DNA from: Pedobacter sp. BMA
GTDB lineage: Bacteria > Bacteroidota > Bacteroidia > Sphingobacteriales > Sphingobacteriaceae
Assembly (NCBI RefSeq): GCF_001027745.1
Contig: NZ_LECU01000005.1
Span: 248,001 to 312,000 of the forward strand
DNA length: 64,000 nt
Reading direction: 5' to 3'
The notes under the pieces are model-generated. The model was not told the DNA's origin and did not search any database. It saw only the letters and a list, made by a program, of their open reading frames with translations. Below are positions 35,615 through 45,364 of this stretch, piece after piece. How positions within the stretch are numbered: the stretch's first letter is position 1; each line of letters opens with the position of its first letter. The position numbers and the translations under genes were made by a program.

Positions 35615-35992
35615 TTAAAGCATTTTCGACTGCATTTCGGTTTTCGCCACCTCAAGCTGGATGTAAATCCCGTTCAGCAATTCTTTAAGCCGCTCAACAT
35701 CTGCAGGAATCTGTTCTATGGCAAGCTGGTGTCGTGCATTGTCTTCAATGGCACTCACAAAATCCTTTACATCATTTCTTCCGATATAGCTAAATGTGGG
35801 CTTAATTTTATGGGCGCCATTACTCACCTTAACCCAGTTACCAACCAGCAAGGCTTGTTCAAGCTCCGCCAAATAAATGGGAGTTTGCTCCATAAATGTG
35901 TCGAAAACTTCAATCATAAAAGCTGGATTGTGACCAACCATTTCTGTGAGATATGATAAATCTAAGGGATGATTATCATAGTTATCCTGCAT
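35615..35992 (-). CDS. Hpt-domain phosphotransfer protein
   Basis: 125 residues, four-helix bundle. The motif GAHKIKPTFSYIG holds the phosphorylatable His (H-x-x-K-P). It has no other domain, so it works as a relay protein between a hybrid kinase and a response regulator; none is in the window. It is 17 bp downstream of folK on the same strand, so the two may share a transcript, with no obvious functional link. Confidence 0.88.
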   Translation of the reverse strand: MQDNYDNHPLDLSYLTEMVGHNPAFMIEVFDTFMEQTPIYLAELEQALLVGNWVKVSNGAHKIKPTFSYIGRNDVKDFVSAIEDNARHQLAIEQIPADVERLKELLNGIYIQLEVAKTEMQSKML

Positions 35993-36009
35993 ATTACAAA
36001 TCTAATCAA

Positions 36010-36516
36010 TTACAATTTGTTAACGTCTAACTGATCAGATATATTTTCGCTAATATCCAAAATAGTTTTTCCCAATACCGGATGGACAATATCTGGTGCA
36101 ATTTCCGCAAGGGGCATCATCACAAACTTACGGCTCTGCATATGAGGGTGCGGAACCTGGAGTTTATCAGCAATATCAATAACTTCGTTTCCAAATAAAA
36201 TCAGATCGATATCAATTAGCCTTTCGCCCCACTTATCCTTTCTCACCCGTCCCAAAACCTGTTCTATTTCCAAAGCTTTCTCTAAAACCTGAATGGCACT
36301 GAGCCGTGTTTTAACTGCCACAGCCTGATTAAGAAAAGAGGGCTGATCGGTTTTGCCCCAGGCAGCGGTTTCGTAACGGGAAGAAATCACCTCAATTTCC
36401 CCGATACCTTTTCCGATTAAATCTATCGCCTGGTCCAGATTTTCTTCTCTATTACCTAAATTTCCTCCCAGTAACAAATAAGCAATTGTGGACTCTAAAT
36501 CCGTATTAAGCATCAT
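36010..36516 (-). CDS. folK: 2-amino-4-hydroxy-6-hydroxymethyldihydropteridine pyrophosphokinase
   Basis: 168 residues. HPPK landmarks: YLLLGGNLGNREENL, SSRYETAAWGKTDQPSFLNQ, GRVRKDKWGERLIDIDLILF with the metal-binding Asp pair, and VPHPHMQSRKFVMMPLAEIAP. It adds pyrophosphate to the pterin in folate synthesis. Divergent from sppA across about 38 bp. Length is usual for the family. Confidence 0.94.
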   Translation of the reverse strand: MMLNTDLESTIAYLLLGGNLGNREENLDQAIDLIGKGIGEIEVISSRYETAAWGKTDQPSFLNQAVAVKTRLSAIQVLEKALEIEQVLGRVRKDKWGERLIDIDLILFGNEVIDIADKLQVPHPHMQSRKFVMMPLAEIAPDIVHPVLGKTILDISENISDQLDVNKL

Positions 36517-36554
36517 GTATTTTTATATCTTTACTGCACAAAATTAACATTTAA

Positions 36555-38321
36555 ATGAAAGATTTCTTCAAGTATCTATTTGCGTCCATGCTGGGTTTTT
36601 TCCTGTCTACGGTAATTATTTTCATTATCATTTTCGTAATCATTGTTGGAGCAATTTCTTCGATCGACAACGACAAAACCACAACGGTTTCAAACAACTC
36701 GGTACTGTTTTTAAACCTTGACCAGGCCGTGACTGAACGTACACCCAAAAACCCTTTTGGCAACCTGCCAATTGTTGGTGGCGATGAGAAAGAAGGAATT
36801 GGTTTGAATGATTTGTTGAAAGCCATTAAAAGGGCAAAAACAGATGATAACATCAAATGTATTTACCTGAATGTAAGCAGTCCGAATGCAGGCTTTGCCA
36901 CCATGCGCGAAGTGCGAAATGCACTTATAGATTTCAAAAAATCGCACAAAAAAATTATCGCTTATAGCGAAGTATATACTCAGGGTGCTTATTATTTAGC
37001 TTCTGCTGCAGATAAAATTTACTTAAACCCGGAAGGTGCTTTAGAATTTAAAGGTTTTAGTTCTGAACTTACGTTCTTTAAAGGCACGCTGGAAAAGGTG
37101 GGTGTTGAAATGCAGGTGATTCGTGTGGGAAATTACAAAAGCGCTGTAGAGCCCTTTATTTTAGACAAAATGAGCGATTATAACCGTAAACAGGTAACCG
37201 CTTATGTGGGTGGATTATACAATACCTTCTTAACGGATATCGCACAGAGCAGAAGCATAGAAAAAGATAGCTTAAATAAAATTGCTGATGATTATAGGGT
37301 ACAGCAGCCTCAGGATGCAGTAAATTTCAAAATGATCGACGCATTGAAATATAAAGACCAGATTATAGAAGAACTGAAAGGATTATCCGGAACAACAAGG
37401 GGTGAGAATATCCGTTCGGTTTCAATCAATGATTATGCAAAGAACAATACCGATACAGGTTCGGGGAAAGATAAAGTGGCCGTAATCTATGCCAATGGCG
37501 AAATTAACGGAGGTGAAGGGAACGACAACCAGATCGGTTCTGAACGCATTTCCAGAGCCATCAGAAAAGCGCGTTTAGATGAAGATATTAAAGCCGTTGT
37601 GCTTCGCGTGAATTCACCAGGTGGTAGTGCGCTTGCATCAGACGTGATCTGGAGAGAAATTGTATTGACCAGGAAAGAAAAACCGGTTATTGCATCCTTT
37701 GGTGATGTTGCCGCATCAGGCGGGTATTACATTGGCTGCGCAGCTGACAGTATCTTTGTTCAACCGAATACCATTACGGGTTCCATTGGGGTATTTGGCA
37801 TTATTCCAAATTTCCAGAACCTGATGACCAATAAACTTGGAATTACTTTCGACGGTGTGAAGACTGGTAAATACGCAGATATTATGGCCACCAACCGCCC
37901 AATGACAGCAGGCGAAAGGTTCATTATTCAAAACCAGCTAAACCGGGTTTATGATGGATTCATCACCAGGGTAGCAAACGGAAGAAAGAAAACCAAAGCC
38001 TATATCGATAGCATTGGAGGCGGACACGTTTGGATTGGCACTGACGCTGTTCAAATTGGTCTGGCAGACAGAATCGGAAGCTTTAATGATGCAATTAAAT
38101 CAGCCGCTAAAAAAGCAAAACTTAAGGAATATAAAGTAGCTGAATATCCTGATGTAGTTGATCCTTTGAAATCATTAATGGATGAAGGTACAGACCGTAT
38201 TAAAACCTTCTACACCAAACAGGAACTAGGAGATAATTATATGCTCTATCAACAAATGAAGAAAGTGATGGCCAGCTCAGGGATTCAGGCAAGAATGCCA
38301 TTTGAAGCCATAATTAAATAA
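36555..38321 (+). CDS. sppA: Signal peptide peptidase SppA, 67K type
   Basis: 588 residues with one N-terminal membrane helix (about 8-32). Two tandem S49 domains: the first has the catalytic Lys in RVGNYKSAVEPFI, the second has the nucleophile Ser in AASGGYYIGCAAD. Full length for the Ser-Lys dyad protease that clears cleaved signal peptides. Divergent from folK with a short shared promoter region. Confidence 0.93.
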   Translation: MKDFFKYLFASMLGFFLSTVIIFIIIFVIIVGAISSIDNDKTTTVSNNSVLFLNLDQAVTERTPKNPFGNLPIVGGDEKEGIGLNDLLKAIKRAKTDDNIKCIYLNVSSPNAGFATMREVRNALIDFKKSHKKIIAYSEVYTQGAYYLASAADKIYLNPEGALEFKGFSSELTFFKGTLEKVGVEMQVIRVGNYKSAVEPFILDKMSDYNRKQVTAYVGGLYNTFLTDIAQSRSIEKDSLNKIADDYRVQQPQDAVNFKMIDALKYKDQIIEELKGLSGTTRGENIRSVSINDYAKNNTDTGSGKDKVAVIYANGEINGGEGNDNQIGSERISRAIRKARLDEDIKAVVLRVNSPGGSALASDVIWREIVLTRKEKPVIASFGDVAASGGYYIGCAADSIFVQPNTITGSIGVFGIIPNFQNLMTNKLGITFDGVKTGKYADIMATNRPMTAGERFIIQNQLNRVYDGFITRVANGRKKTKAYIDSIGGGHVWIGTDAVQIGLADRIGSFNDAIKSAAKKAKLKEYKVAEYPDVVDPLKSLMDEGTDRIKTFYTKQELGDNYMLYQQMKKVMASSGIQARMPFEAIIK

Positions 38322-38331
38322 TTTGAGATGA

Positions 38332-38374
38332 AAGATGTGAGATGATGCCATACAGGCGTACAATCTCACATCTT
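38332..38374. repeat. Intergenic inverted repeat after sppA
   Basis: AAGATGTGAGAT (38332-38343) and ATCTCACATCTT (38363-38374) form a 12-bp stem around 19 nt, between two convergent genes. It may stop transcription from sppA. It looks like a mobile or repeated palindrome of the genus, similar in place and composition to the element after rho. Confidence 0.7.
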
Positions 38375-38385
38375 CCAATTGAACC

Positions 38386-39012
38386 CTATTCCACTCTCTT
38401 CCATTCGGGGTGTAGTGTGAGATAGGTTGCGTTCACAGACTGATTCATTGGATGAACGGTTAAGCCAATGCTCTTTCCTTTCAAAAACTCAAAACCAATT
38501 CCATCCTGTTTGGCATCATAAACGGTCACTGTGTCATTATTCTGATTTAAATAAACCGATAGTTTTTCCATTCCCGGAAACTTCAGCTTTGTATCAGCCT
38601 CCGATTGACCGGTAGTAAATCCATCCTGGGTTTTAAACTTTCCCGATGTGATCCGCACCTGCTTTACATCTTTGATTCGCATGGTGGTATCTTTATAAGA
38701 AGAGTACACAGCAATTTCGTCTCTCATACCCCCGGTAGAATCGTTGCTGTACCAGATGCCCCAGGCCTTACCCATAGCAGCATCGCCCGCATCCGGTTTA
38801 CCTAAAATCTTACCAACGCTTTCCACATCTTCCCCCAAAGAAATCTCACCCACGGAGCGCCCCGGAACTATTAAAAACCTTTCGTCAACTATTTTGCCCG
38901 GACCCGATTCAATGCTGGCAATCGAATCCTGTTTATGCTCAGCATTTTTACCAGACTGACAGGCAGTAAAAATCGCGCATACACTCAGCAGGAAAGTTTT
39001 TACCAATTTCAT
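38386..39012 (-). CDS. Lipoprotein of unknown function
   Basis: 208 residues from ATG at 39012; a signal MKLVKTFLLSVCAIFTAC ends in a lipobox Cys. An upstream in-frame ATG at 39036 would add 8. The mature part has LIVPGRSVGEISLGEDVESV followed by beta segments, and a motif (ITSGKFKTQDGFTTG) seen in small periplasmic proteins. I cannot name a function. Convergent with sppA. Confidence 0.65.
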   Translation of the reverse strand: MKLVKTFLLSVCAIFTACQSGKNAEHKQDSIASIESGPGKIVDERFLIVPGRSVGEISLGEDVESVGKILGKPDAGDAAMGKAWGIWYSNDSTGGMRDEIAVYSSYKDTTMRIKDVKQVRITSGKFKTQDGFTTGQSEADTKLKFPGMEKLSVYLNQNNDTVTVYDAKQDGIGFEFLKGKSIGLTVHPMNQSVNATYLTLHPEWKRVE

Positions 39013-39099
39013 AATTGTAGAACAACACTTTAGCAAATTCTGTTTGAAAAAATAGTACGCAAGAATATTTTAGCGCTTTATTTTATAATTTTACAGCTT

Positions 39100-40776
39100 A
39101 TGGAAAATAAAACCATCGCCCGTACGCTGCGCTTGTTGTCTCAACTAATGGAGTTGCACGAAGAGAATCCTTTTAAAATAAAATCGATTGCAAATGCCTA
39201 TTTCAAGGTAGATAAACTACCTTTCCAATTGAAAGATAAAGCCATTGATGAGATCGATAAAATTGATGGAATCGGGAAAAGCCTTGCTGCAAAAATTACA
39301 GAGCTGCTACAAACGGGCGAACTTCAGGAACTGAAAGATATTGTTCAGCAAACACCGGAAGGCATTATCGAAATGCTGGGAATAAAAGGAATCGGTCCGA
39401 AAAAAATACTTATTATATGGCGCACACTCTCCATTGAAAGCATTGGAGAACTCTATTATGCCTGTAACGAAAACCGTTTAATTGAGGCAAAAGGTTTTGG
39501 TTTAAAAACCCAGGAGGAGATTAAAAAGGCGATAGAATTTAAACTTGCAGCCAATGGCAGATTTCTTTATGCACAGGTTGAGCGTTTTGCCAACTCATTA
39601 TTTGCCGACTTATCTGAATGGTTATTAACATACGATGCCCAATATGCACTTGGCTTTGCCGGCCAGTACCGCCGTGCCTGCGAAATTATCGACGAACTGG
39701 AATTTGTAATCGGGACTGACCAGCTTTCAGAAATAAAGGCAGGCTTCGCTTCATTTACACCGTTATCGCTCATCGCCGCCGAAGATGCTTTTATTACTAC
39801 TACTGAAGCCGGGCTGAGAATCAAGCTTACGCTTGCAGATAGTGCCGGATTCCATTTTGCGTGGTTTAAACAAACCGGAAATCCGGAACATGTAGAAAAA
39901 GTACTGGCGCAAGCCGGAAATGGCCCTTTTCAAAGCGAACTGGAGATTTATACCGCAGCAGGTTTGAGTTATATTGAGCCCGAGCTAAGGGAAGATTTTG
40001 ATGAATTAGTTTTGGCGAAAGAACACAAACTCCCAGACTTAATTACCTATAAAGATTTGAAAGGCACGCTTCACAATCACTCAACCTGGAGTGATGGGGT
40101 GCATACACTGGAGCAAATGGCCTTATACTGTAAAAATGAGTTAAACTTGCAGTACCTTGGTATCTGCGACCATTCAAAAACTGCTGTATATGCCAAAGGA
40201 TTAAATGAACAACGCGTTTTTGCTCAACAGCAGGAAATTGATCAGTTAAATGAAAAGCTTGCTCCTTTCAAAATATTTAAAGGCATCGAGAGTGATATCC
40301 TGAGCGATGGTTCTTTGGATTACGCGGATGAGGTACTTAAAACCTTTGATTTTGTCGTTGCCTCTGTGCACAGCAATTTAAGAATGGATGAAGAAAAGGC
40401 AACCTCGCGTTTACTTAAAGCCATTGAAAATCCATATACGACAATATTAGGCCATCCAACAGGCCGCCTGCTGCTCAGCAGGGCTGGTTATCCGATAGAC
40501 TATAAAAAAATAATCGATGCCTGCGCGGCAAACAAAGTTGTGATTGAAATTAACGCCAACCCATTAAGACTGGACCTTGACTGGCGTTGGCATCGTTATG
40601 CTCTGGAGAAAGGCGTATTACTGTCGATCAATCCAGATGCCCACCGTACCGAAGGATTCCAAGATATGCATTACGGAACTTTAGTGGCGCGAAAAGGAGG
40701 TTTAAGCGCCGATAAATGTCTGAACGCTTTTTCGCCGGAGGAGATTACGACGTATTTTAAACAAAAGAAAGTTTAA
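39100..40776 (+). CDS. PolX-like protein: HhH region, altered polymerase domain, PHP phosphoesterase
   Basis: 558 residues. N-terminal HhH repeats (IDGIGKSLAAKITELL; LGIKGIGPKKI) bind DNA. The middle Pol-beta-like region has RRACEIIDELEF where DNA polymerase X normally has RRGKETVGDID, so both catalytic Asp become Glu (E199, E201). The PHP domain (from about 323) keeps its metal ligands: LHNHSTWSDG, CDHSKTA, SVHSN, LGHPTGR, INPDAH. The nuclease part is probably active and polymerisation is doubtful. Role likely DNA repair. Confidence 0.88.
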   Translation: MENKTIARTLRLLSQLMELHEENPFKIKSIANAYFKVDKLPFQLKDKAIDEIDKIDGIGKSLAAKITELLQTGELQELKDIVQQTPEGIIEMLGIKGIGPKKILIIWRTLSIESIGELYYACNENRLIEAKGFGLKTQEEIKKAIEFKLAANGRFLYAQVERFANSLFADLSEWLLTYDAQYALGFAGQYRRACEIIDELEFVIGTDQLSEIKAGFASFTPLSLIAAEDAFITTTEAGLRIKLTLADSAGFHFAWFKQTGNPEHVEKVLAQAGNGPFQSELEIYTAAGLSYIEPELREDFDELVLAKEHKLPDLITYKDLKGTLHNHSTWSDGVHTLEQMALYCKNELNLQYLGICDHSKTAVYAKGLNEQRVFAQQQEIDQLNEKLAPFKIFKGIESDILSDGSLDYADEVLKTFDFVVASVHSNLRMDEEKATSRLLKAIENPYTTILGHPTGRLLLSRAGYPIDYKKIIDACAANKVVIEINANPLRLDLDWRWHRYALEKGVLLSINPDAHRTEGFQDMHYGTLVARKGGLSADKCLNAFSPEEITTYFKQKKV

Positions 40777-40891
40777 CAGCAGATGTGCAGAATAATGGAA
40801 CATTGTAATCATAATTACGCGCAGTAGAGAAATTTGTGAATCTGCAGTATAACACCAGTTCAATCTGTTATAAAAAATATAACTTTGCCCC

Positions 40892-41494
40892 ATGATAAGT
40901 GAAATTGCCAACCATATATTTAATCAAGTTATTTCAGATTACCACCGGTTCGATGATATCGACCATCCGGTAGAAAACCCCTACGATGCGGAAAGTCTGG
41001 AGCATCTGTTCTATATCAAAAACTGGATAGATACAGCGCAATGGCATATGGAAGATGTAGTACGCAATCCCACCATCGACCCGGTAGAAGGTTTAAGCTG
41101 GAAACGGCGCATTGATGCTCAAAACCAGGTACGCACAGATATGGTTGAATTTATTGATGGCTATTTCTTAAATCTTTATCAGGGAATTGAGGCTTTGCCA
41201 GATGCAACAATCAACACCGAAAGCCCTGCGTGGGCAATCGACAGGCTTTCTATACTCGCTCTAAAAATATACCACATGCAGGAAGAAGCGGAACGAGAAA
41301 GCGCCTCTGCTGAACATCGGGCACAATGCCAAAACAAACTCAACATATTATTATCACAGCGCGATGATTTATCGACCAGTATCGACGAATTGCTAAAAGA
41401 TATTGAAGCTGGAAAAAAGTACATGAAGGTTTACAAGCAAATGAAGATGTACAACGATCCGAGTTTAAATCCGGTTTTATATAAAAAAAGCTAA
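40892..41494 (+). CDS. DUF4254 family protein
   Basis: 200 residues, mostly helical, cytosolic. Starts ISEIANHIFNQVISDYHRFD and contains LFYIKNWIDTAQWHMEDVVR, the DUF4254 core. It is 17 bp before the GT9 glycosyltransferase on the same strand, an arrangement that suggests a role in surface polysaccharide or cell-wall work. Function otherwise unknown. Confidence 0.85.
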   Translation: MISEIANHIFNQVISDYHRFDDIDHPVENPYDAESLEHLFYIKNWIDTAQWHMEDVVRNPTIDPVEGLSWKRRIDAQNQVRTDMVEFIDGYFLNLYQGIEALPDATINTESPAWAIDRLSILALKIYHMQEEAERESASAEHRAQCQNKLNILLSQRDDLSTSIDELLKDIEAGKKYMKVYKQMKMYNDPSLNPVLYKKS

Positions 41495-41510
41495 TTTGAT
41501 CGGTATATAA

Positions 41511-42548
41511 GTGAATATGGCAACACCCCAGAAAATTATCGTTTTACGTTTTTCGGCCATGGGCGATGTCGCTATGGTAGCTTCTGTTTTAAAAACTTTC
41601 GCAGCACAAAACCCATCTGTAGAAATAGTAATGGTTAGCCGTGAGGGGTTTAAGCCTTTTTTTGATGGCATCGAGAACCTTACATTCCATGCCATTCAGC
41701 CTAAAACCCTACATAAGGGAATTGACGGACTATTTAAACTGTACCAGGAACTTAGAAAGTACAAACCCACGGCAATTGCTGATTTACATGATAATTTAAG
41801 AAGCAGGGCAATTTCTACTTTTTTTCGTTTAACTGGTATCAGAATTAAAAGGATAAATAAAGGCAGGGCAGAAAAAAAAGCATTGACCCGCACCAAAAAC
41901 AAGATATTCAGGCCATTAAAACACACGGTAGAACGTTATGCCGATGTATTCCGCGAACTGAAATTTGATGTCAGCCTCAATTATCAGCTTAAAAAAGATC
42001 CGCAGCAGCTTCCGGTAAAAGCACAAGCATTCTTTGAAAACAACAAAACAAAAAAGATAGGCATAGCCCCCTTCGCACAGCACATTTATAAAGTCTATCC
42101 CCTGGATAGCATGGAAAAAGTGATTGCTTCTCTTAGCGCATTGGGCTATGATCTCTTTATTTTTGGTGGTGGAAAGTTTGAAAAAAGCGTTGCTGAAGAA
42201 TGGGCTTCAACCTATTCCAATACCTACAATTTAATTGGAACGTTCAATCTAAGTGAAGAACTTGCCATCATTTCAAACCTCGACCTCATGGTGAGCATGG
42301 ATTCATCAGGAATGCACATGGCTTCACTAGTTGGCATCCCCGTGGTTTCAATCTGGGGACCCACCCACCCGTATGCAGGTTTCCTCGGCTACGGACAAGC
42401 AGAAAGCGATTGCATACAAGTAGAACATCCTGCAAGGCCAAATTCTATTTATGGAAACAAACCATGCATGTGTGGTGTTCACAGTAGTATGGATTTAATT
42501 GATCCTGAAACAATTGTAAACAAAATTAAGCAAAAACTAAATGGCTAA
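41511..42548 (+). CDS. Glycosyltransferase family 9 protein (heptosyltransferase-like)
   Basis: 345 residues from GTG at 41511, or ATG at 41517 (2 fewer). Two Rossmann-like halves: VLRFSAMGDVAMVASVLKTF at the N-terminus, MDSSGMHMASLVGIPVVSIW and WGPTHPYAGF in the donor-binding C-terminal part. These enzymes add heptose or related sugars to lipopolysaccharide. The last 8 bases overlap the start of the sixA-like gene. Confidence 0.9.
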   Translation: MNMATPQKIIVLRFSAMGDVAMVASVLKTFAAQNPSVEIVMVSREGFKPFFDGIENLTFHAIQPKTLHKGIDGLFKLYQELRKYKPTAIADLHDNLRSRAISTFFRLTGIRIKRINKGRAEKKALTRTKNKIFRPLKHTVERYADVFRELKFDVSLNYQLKKDPQQLPVKAQAFFENNKTKKIGIAPFAQHIYKVYPLDSMEKVIASLSALGYDLFIFGGGKFEKSVAEEWASTYSNTYNLIGTFNLSEELAIISNLDLMVSMDSSGMHMASLVGIPVVSIWGPTHPYAGFLGYGQAESDCIQVEHPARPNSIYGNKPCMCGVHSSMDLIDPETIVNKIKQKLNG

Positions 42549-43038
42549 GCAATTATTGTTGGTTCGGCACGGAAAGTCGGACTGGGGGAACTTAGATTTA
42601 AAAGATTTCGACAGGCCTCTAAATAAGCGCGGAAAAGAAAATGCCCCCGAAATGGCAGAAAGGTTACTAAACCGTGGAATTAAATTTGACCTCATGGTGA
42701 GTAGTCCTGCCAAACGTGCAAAATCCACAGCAAAATTCTTTGCTGAAGCATATCAGTTTGAAGATATACAATACCAAGATTCCATTTACGAAGCCAATAC
42801 CGCTACCCTTTTAAAGGTGGTAAACGGTCTCGACGATTCGGCAGATACCGTGATTATGTTTGGCCATAATCCGGGTTTTACAGACTTTGCCAACGAGCTG
42901 AGTGATGCAGACATCTACAATATTCCAACGGCAGGGGTTGTTTCCATCCGGTTCCCTTTCGAATCCTGGAAAATGGTAAGCAAGGGAACAGGGACACTTG
43001 TTTTCTTTGACTATCCGAAAAACAGTGATGAGATATAA
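42541..43038 (+). CDS. SixA-family histidine phosphatase
   Basis: 165 residues of the histidine phosphatase family. RHGKSDWGNLDLKDFDRPLN has the catalytic RHG, followed by KRAKSTAKFF, and VIMFGHNPGFTDFAN gives the second His. SixA-type proteins dephosphorylate phosphohistidine in phosphorelay or NTP-PTS proteins. It overlaps the GT9 gene by 8 bp and is probably translated from the same message. Confidence 0.9.
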   Translation: MAKQLLLVRHGKSDWGNLDLKDFDRPLNKRGKENAPEMAERLLNRGIKFDLMVSSPAKRAKSTAKFFAEAYQFEDIQYQDSIYEANTATLLKVVNGLDDSADTVIMFGHNPGFTDFANELSDADIYNIPTAGVVSIRFPFESWKMVSKGTGTLVFFDYPKNSDEI

Positions 43039-43215
43039 TCAATGCAGAACAGGCCACATTATCAATCAATATTAATCTTTGGCTAAAGATATTTTTCTTA
43101 CCTTTGAGTATATAAAACGAAAGTCCGGCAATTAGACATTTCGGTGAATTCATAACCTCATCTCCTTTGGTTATTTCATAATTCGTATCGCCGGAATATT
43201 ATCCATTAATTTATT

Positions 43216-43914
43216 TTGAACATGAATTTCGACTATAATACTACGCGAAGCCATCTGATTTTATCAGAATACGGCCGCAACGTTCAAAACATGGTGAAGT
43301 ATATCTGCGAATTGCCCACCATTGAAGAACGAAATAAATATGCACAGGCAGTAATTGATTTAATGGGGTTTTTACAACCACATTTAAGAGATGTTGCCGA
43401 TTTTAAACATAAGCTTTGGGACCATTTGCACATCATCTCAGGCTATCAGATTGATGTGGAAAGCCCTTATCCTAAACCCCTGCCCGAAAATGCTTTTAAA
43501 AGACCGGAGCCTCTGCCCTATCCTCAGCGAAGGATTACCTATAAACATTATGGTAAAACTGTTGAAGGACTAATTGAAAAAGCCATGGCCGAACAGGATA
43601 TGGAACGCAGGAAAGTAATGGTGCAGGGAATTGCCAATTTTATGAAAATGGCTTATGTTACCTGGAACAAAGACAATGTATCGGATGAAACAATCATAAA
43701 AGATTTAAGTTATTTATCTGGCGGGATGTTGAGGCTTGATGAAGGCGTTAACCTGGCCAAAGTTGAGTTCAGAGCTCAAAATCCACGTCAAAATACCAAC
43801 AACAATAACCGCGGGCGGAATAATAATAACAACAACAACGGTAAAAACCGCCAGAATAATAGTAACAACAATAATAATAACCGCGGAAGAAATAACAACA
43901 AACCCAAATATTAG
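43216..43914 (+). CDS. DUF4290 family protein with Asn-rich tail
   Basis: 232 residues. The DUF4290 part (1-190) has YNTTRSHLILSEYGRNVQNM and KPLPENAFKRPEPLPYPQRR. The last 40 or so residues are almost only Asn, Gly, Arg and Lys. It is 93 bp before murA on the same strand, as commonly seen in Bacteroidota; function unknown, possibly cell-envelope related by context. The tail is encoded by AAC/AAT triplet runs at 43793-43905. Confidence 0.87.
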   Translation: MNMNFDYNTTRSHLILSEYGRNVQNMVKYICELPTIEERNKYAQAVIDLMGFLQPHLRDVADFKHKLWDHLHIISGYQIDVESPYPKPLPENAFKRPEPLPYPQRRITYKHYGKTVEGLIEKAMAEQDMERRKVMVQGIANFMKMAYVTWNKDNVSDETIIKDLSYLSGGMLRLDEGVNLAKVEFRAQNPRQNTNNNNRGRNNNNNNNGKNRQNNSNNNNNNRGRNNNKPKY

Positions 43915-44007
43915 AGGAAAGGTAAATGGCAGAAGGTGGAAGGCGGAAGGTTGAGTACCCGCCCGATCTGAATACTTGATACTTTATACTAAATACTAAA
44001 AAGATAT

Positions 44008-45333
44008 ATGAACGCATTTGAAATAACAGGCGGAATTAAATTAAAAGGCGAAATCACTCCTCAAGGCGCCAAAAACGAAGCTTTACAGATTTTATCGGCT
44101 GTATTATTAACCCAAGAGAAAGTGACCATCAGCAATATCCCCGATATTAAAGATGTTAACAAACTTATTGAATTGCTTGGCGATTTAGGGGTGATTGTAG
44201 AAAGGATAAATAAAGACACCTATACCTTCGAAGCAAAAAACATTGACCTGAATTTCTTCGAGTCTGAAACTTTTAAAGCTAAAGGTGGAGGTCTTCGTGG
44301 TTCGATCATGATCGTTGGTCCGCTATTGGCTCGTTTTGGTAAAGCGGCCATCCCTAAACCTGGTGGTGATAAAATCGGGCGTAGAAGGTTGGATACCCAC
44401 TTCATTGGTTTCGAAAAGCTCGGCGCTAAATTTGTTTATGACAGCAAGAAAGCATTTTTTAATGTAGATGCCACCAATTTGCAAGGTGCATACATATTAC
44501 TGGATGAAGCCTCAGTTACAGGAACTGCAAATATTGTTATGGCTGCAGTTTTAGCAAAAGGTACAACCACCATTTACAATGCGGCCTGTGAACCTTATTT
44601 ACAGCAACTTTGCAAAATGCTCAACCGCATGGGTGCAAAAATCTCTGGTATTGGCTCAAACTTACTTACCATCGAGGGGGTAAAAGTTTTAGGCGGAACA
44701 GAACACAGAATGTTGCCCGATATGATCGAAATTGGTTCATTTATCGGTTTAGCCGCAATGACTGAATCGGAAATTACCATCAAAAATGTGTGCTATGATG
44801 AACTTGGCGTAATTCCTGAAGTATTTAAAAAACTGGGTATTCATCTGGAACGCAGAGGCGATGATATTTTCGTTCCTTCACAAAAACATTATGAGATTGA
44901 CACTTTTATCGACGGATCAATATTAACCATTGCTGACGCACCATGGCCAGGGTTTACACCAGACTTATTAAGTATCGTACTGGTTGTGGCTACACAAGCC
45001 AAAGGAAACGTCCTAATCCATCAAAAAATGTTTGAGAGCCGTTTATTCTTCGTCGACAAATTGATCGACATGGGCGCTCAAATTATCCTTTGTGATCCGC
45101 ATCGTGCAACGGTAAATGGTATTGACAAAAAATATAAACTTCGCGGAATCAGCATGACCTCTCCTGATATCAGGGCCGGAGTGTCATTGTTAATCGCTGC
45201 TTTATCTGCTGAAGGTAAATCGACCATCTACAATATCGAACAAATCGAGCGTGGTTACCAGGATATTGATACGCGTTTACGTGCCCTTGGCGCGCAAATT
45301 AAGCGTGTAAATGCAGATGCACCAAGCCACTAA
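44008..45333 (+). CDS. murA: UDP-N-acetylglucosamine 1-carboxyvinyltransferase (Asp active-site form)
   Basis: 441 residues. EPSP-synthase-like double domain: ITPQGAKNEALQILSAVLL with the substrate Lys-Asn, AKGGGLRGSIMIVGPLLARF, and DSIAxxRAG-like RAGVSLLIAALSAEG at the end. The loop normally containing Cys115 reads PKPGGDKIGRRRLDTH, with Asp121 in place of Cys. Such a change allows catalysis but prevents fosfomycin from bonding to the enzyme. First step of peptidoglycan synthesis. A terminator follows. Confidence 0.95.
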   Translation: MNAFEITGGIKLKGEITPQGAKNEALQILSAVLLTQEKVTISNIPDIKDVNKLIELLGDLGVIVERINKDTYTFEAKNIDLNFFESETFKAKGGGLRGSIMIVGPLLARFGKAAIPKPGGDKIGRRRLDTHFIGFEKLGAKFVYDSKKAFFNVDATNLQGAYILLDEASVTGTANIVMAAVLAKGTTTIYNAACEPYLQQLCKMLNRMGAKISGIGSNLLTIEGVKVLGGTEHRMLPDMIEIGSFIGLAAMTESEITIKNVCYDELGVIPEVFKKLGIHLERRGDDIFVPSQKHYEIDTFIDGSILTIADAPWPGFTPDLLSIVLVVATQAKGNVLIHQKMFESRLFFVDKLIDMGAQIILCDPHRATVNGIDKKYKLRGISMTSPDIRAGVSLLIAALSAEGKSTIYNIEQIERGYQDIDTRLRALGAQIKRVNADAPSH

Positions 45334-45364
45334 TCAAAAAAGCTTAGAGGCAGGATTATAACGT

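Noticed and set aside
43793-43905. AAC/AAT repeats as a non-coding microsatellite
   Set aside because: They are in frame and encode the Asn/Gly/Arg tail of the DUF4290 protein.
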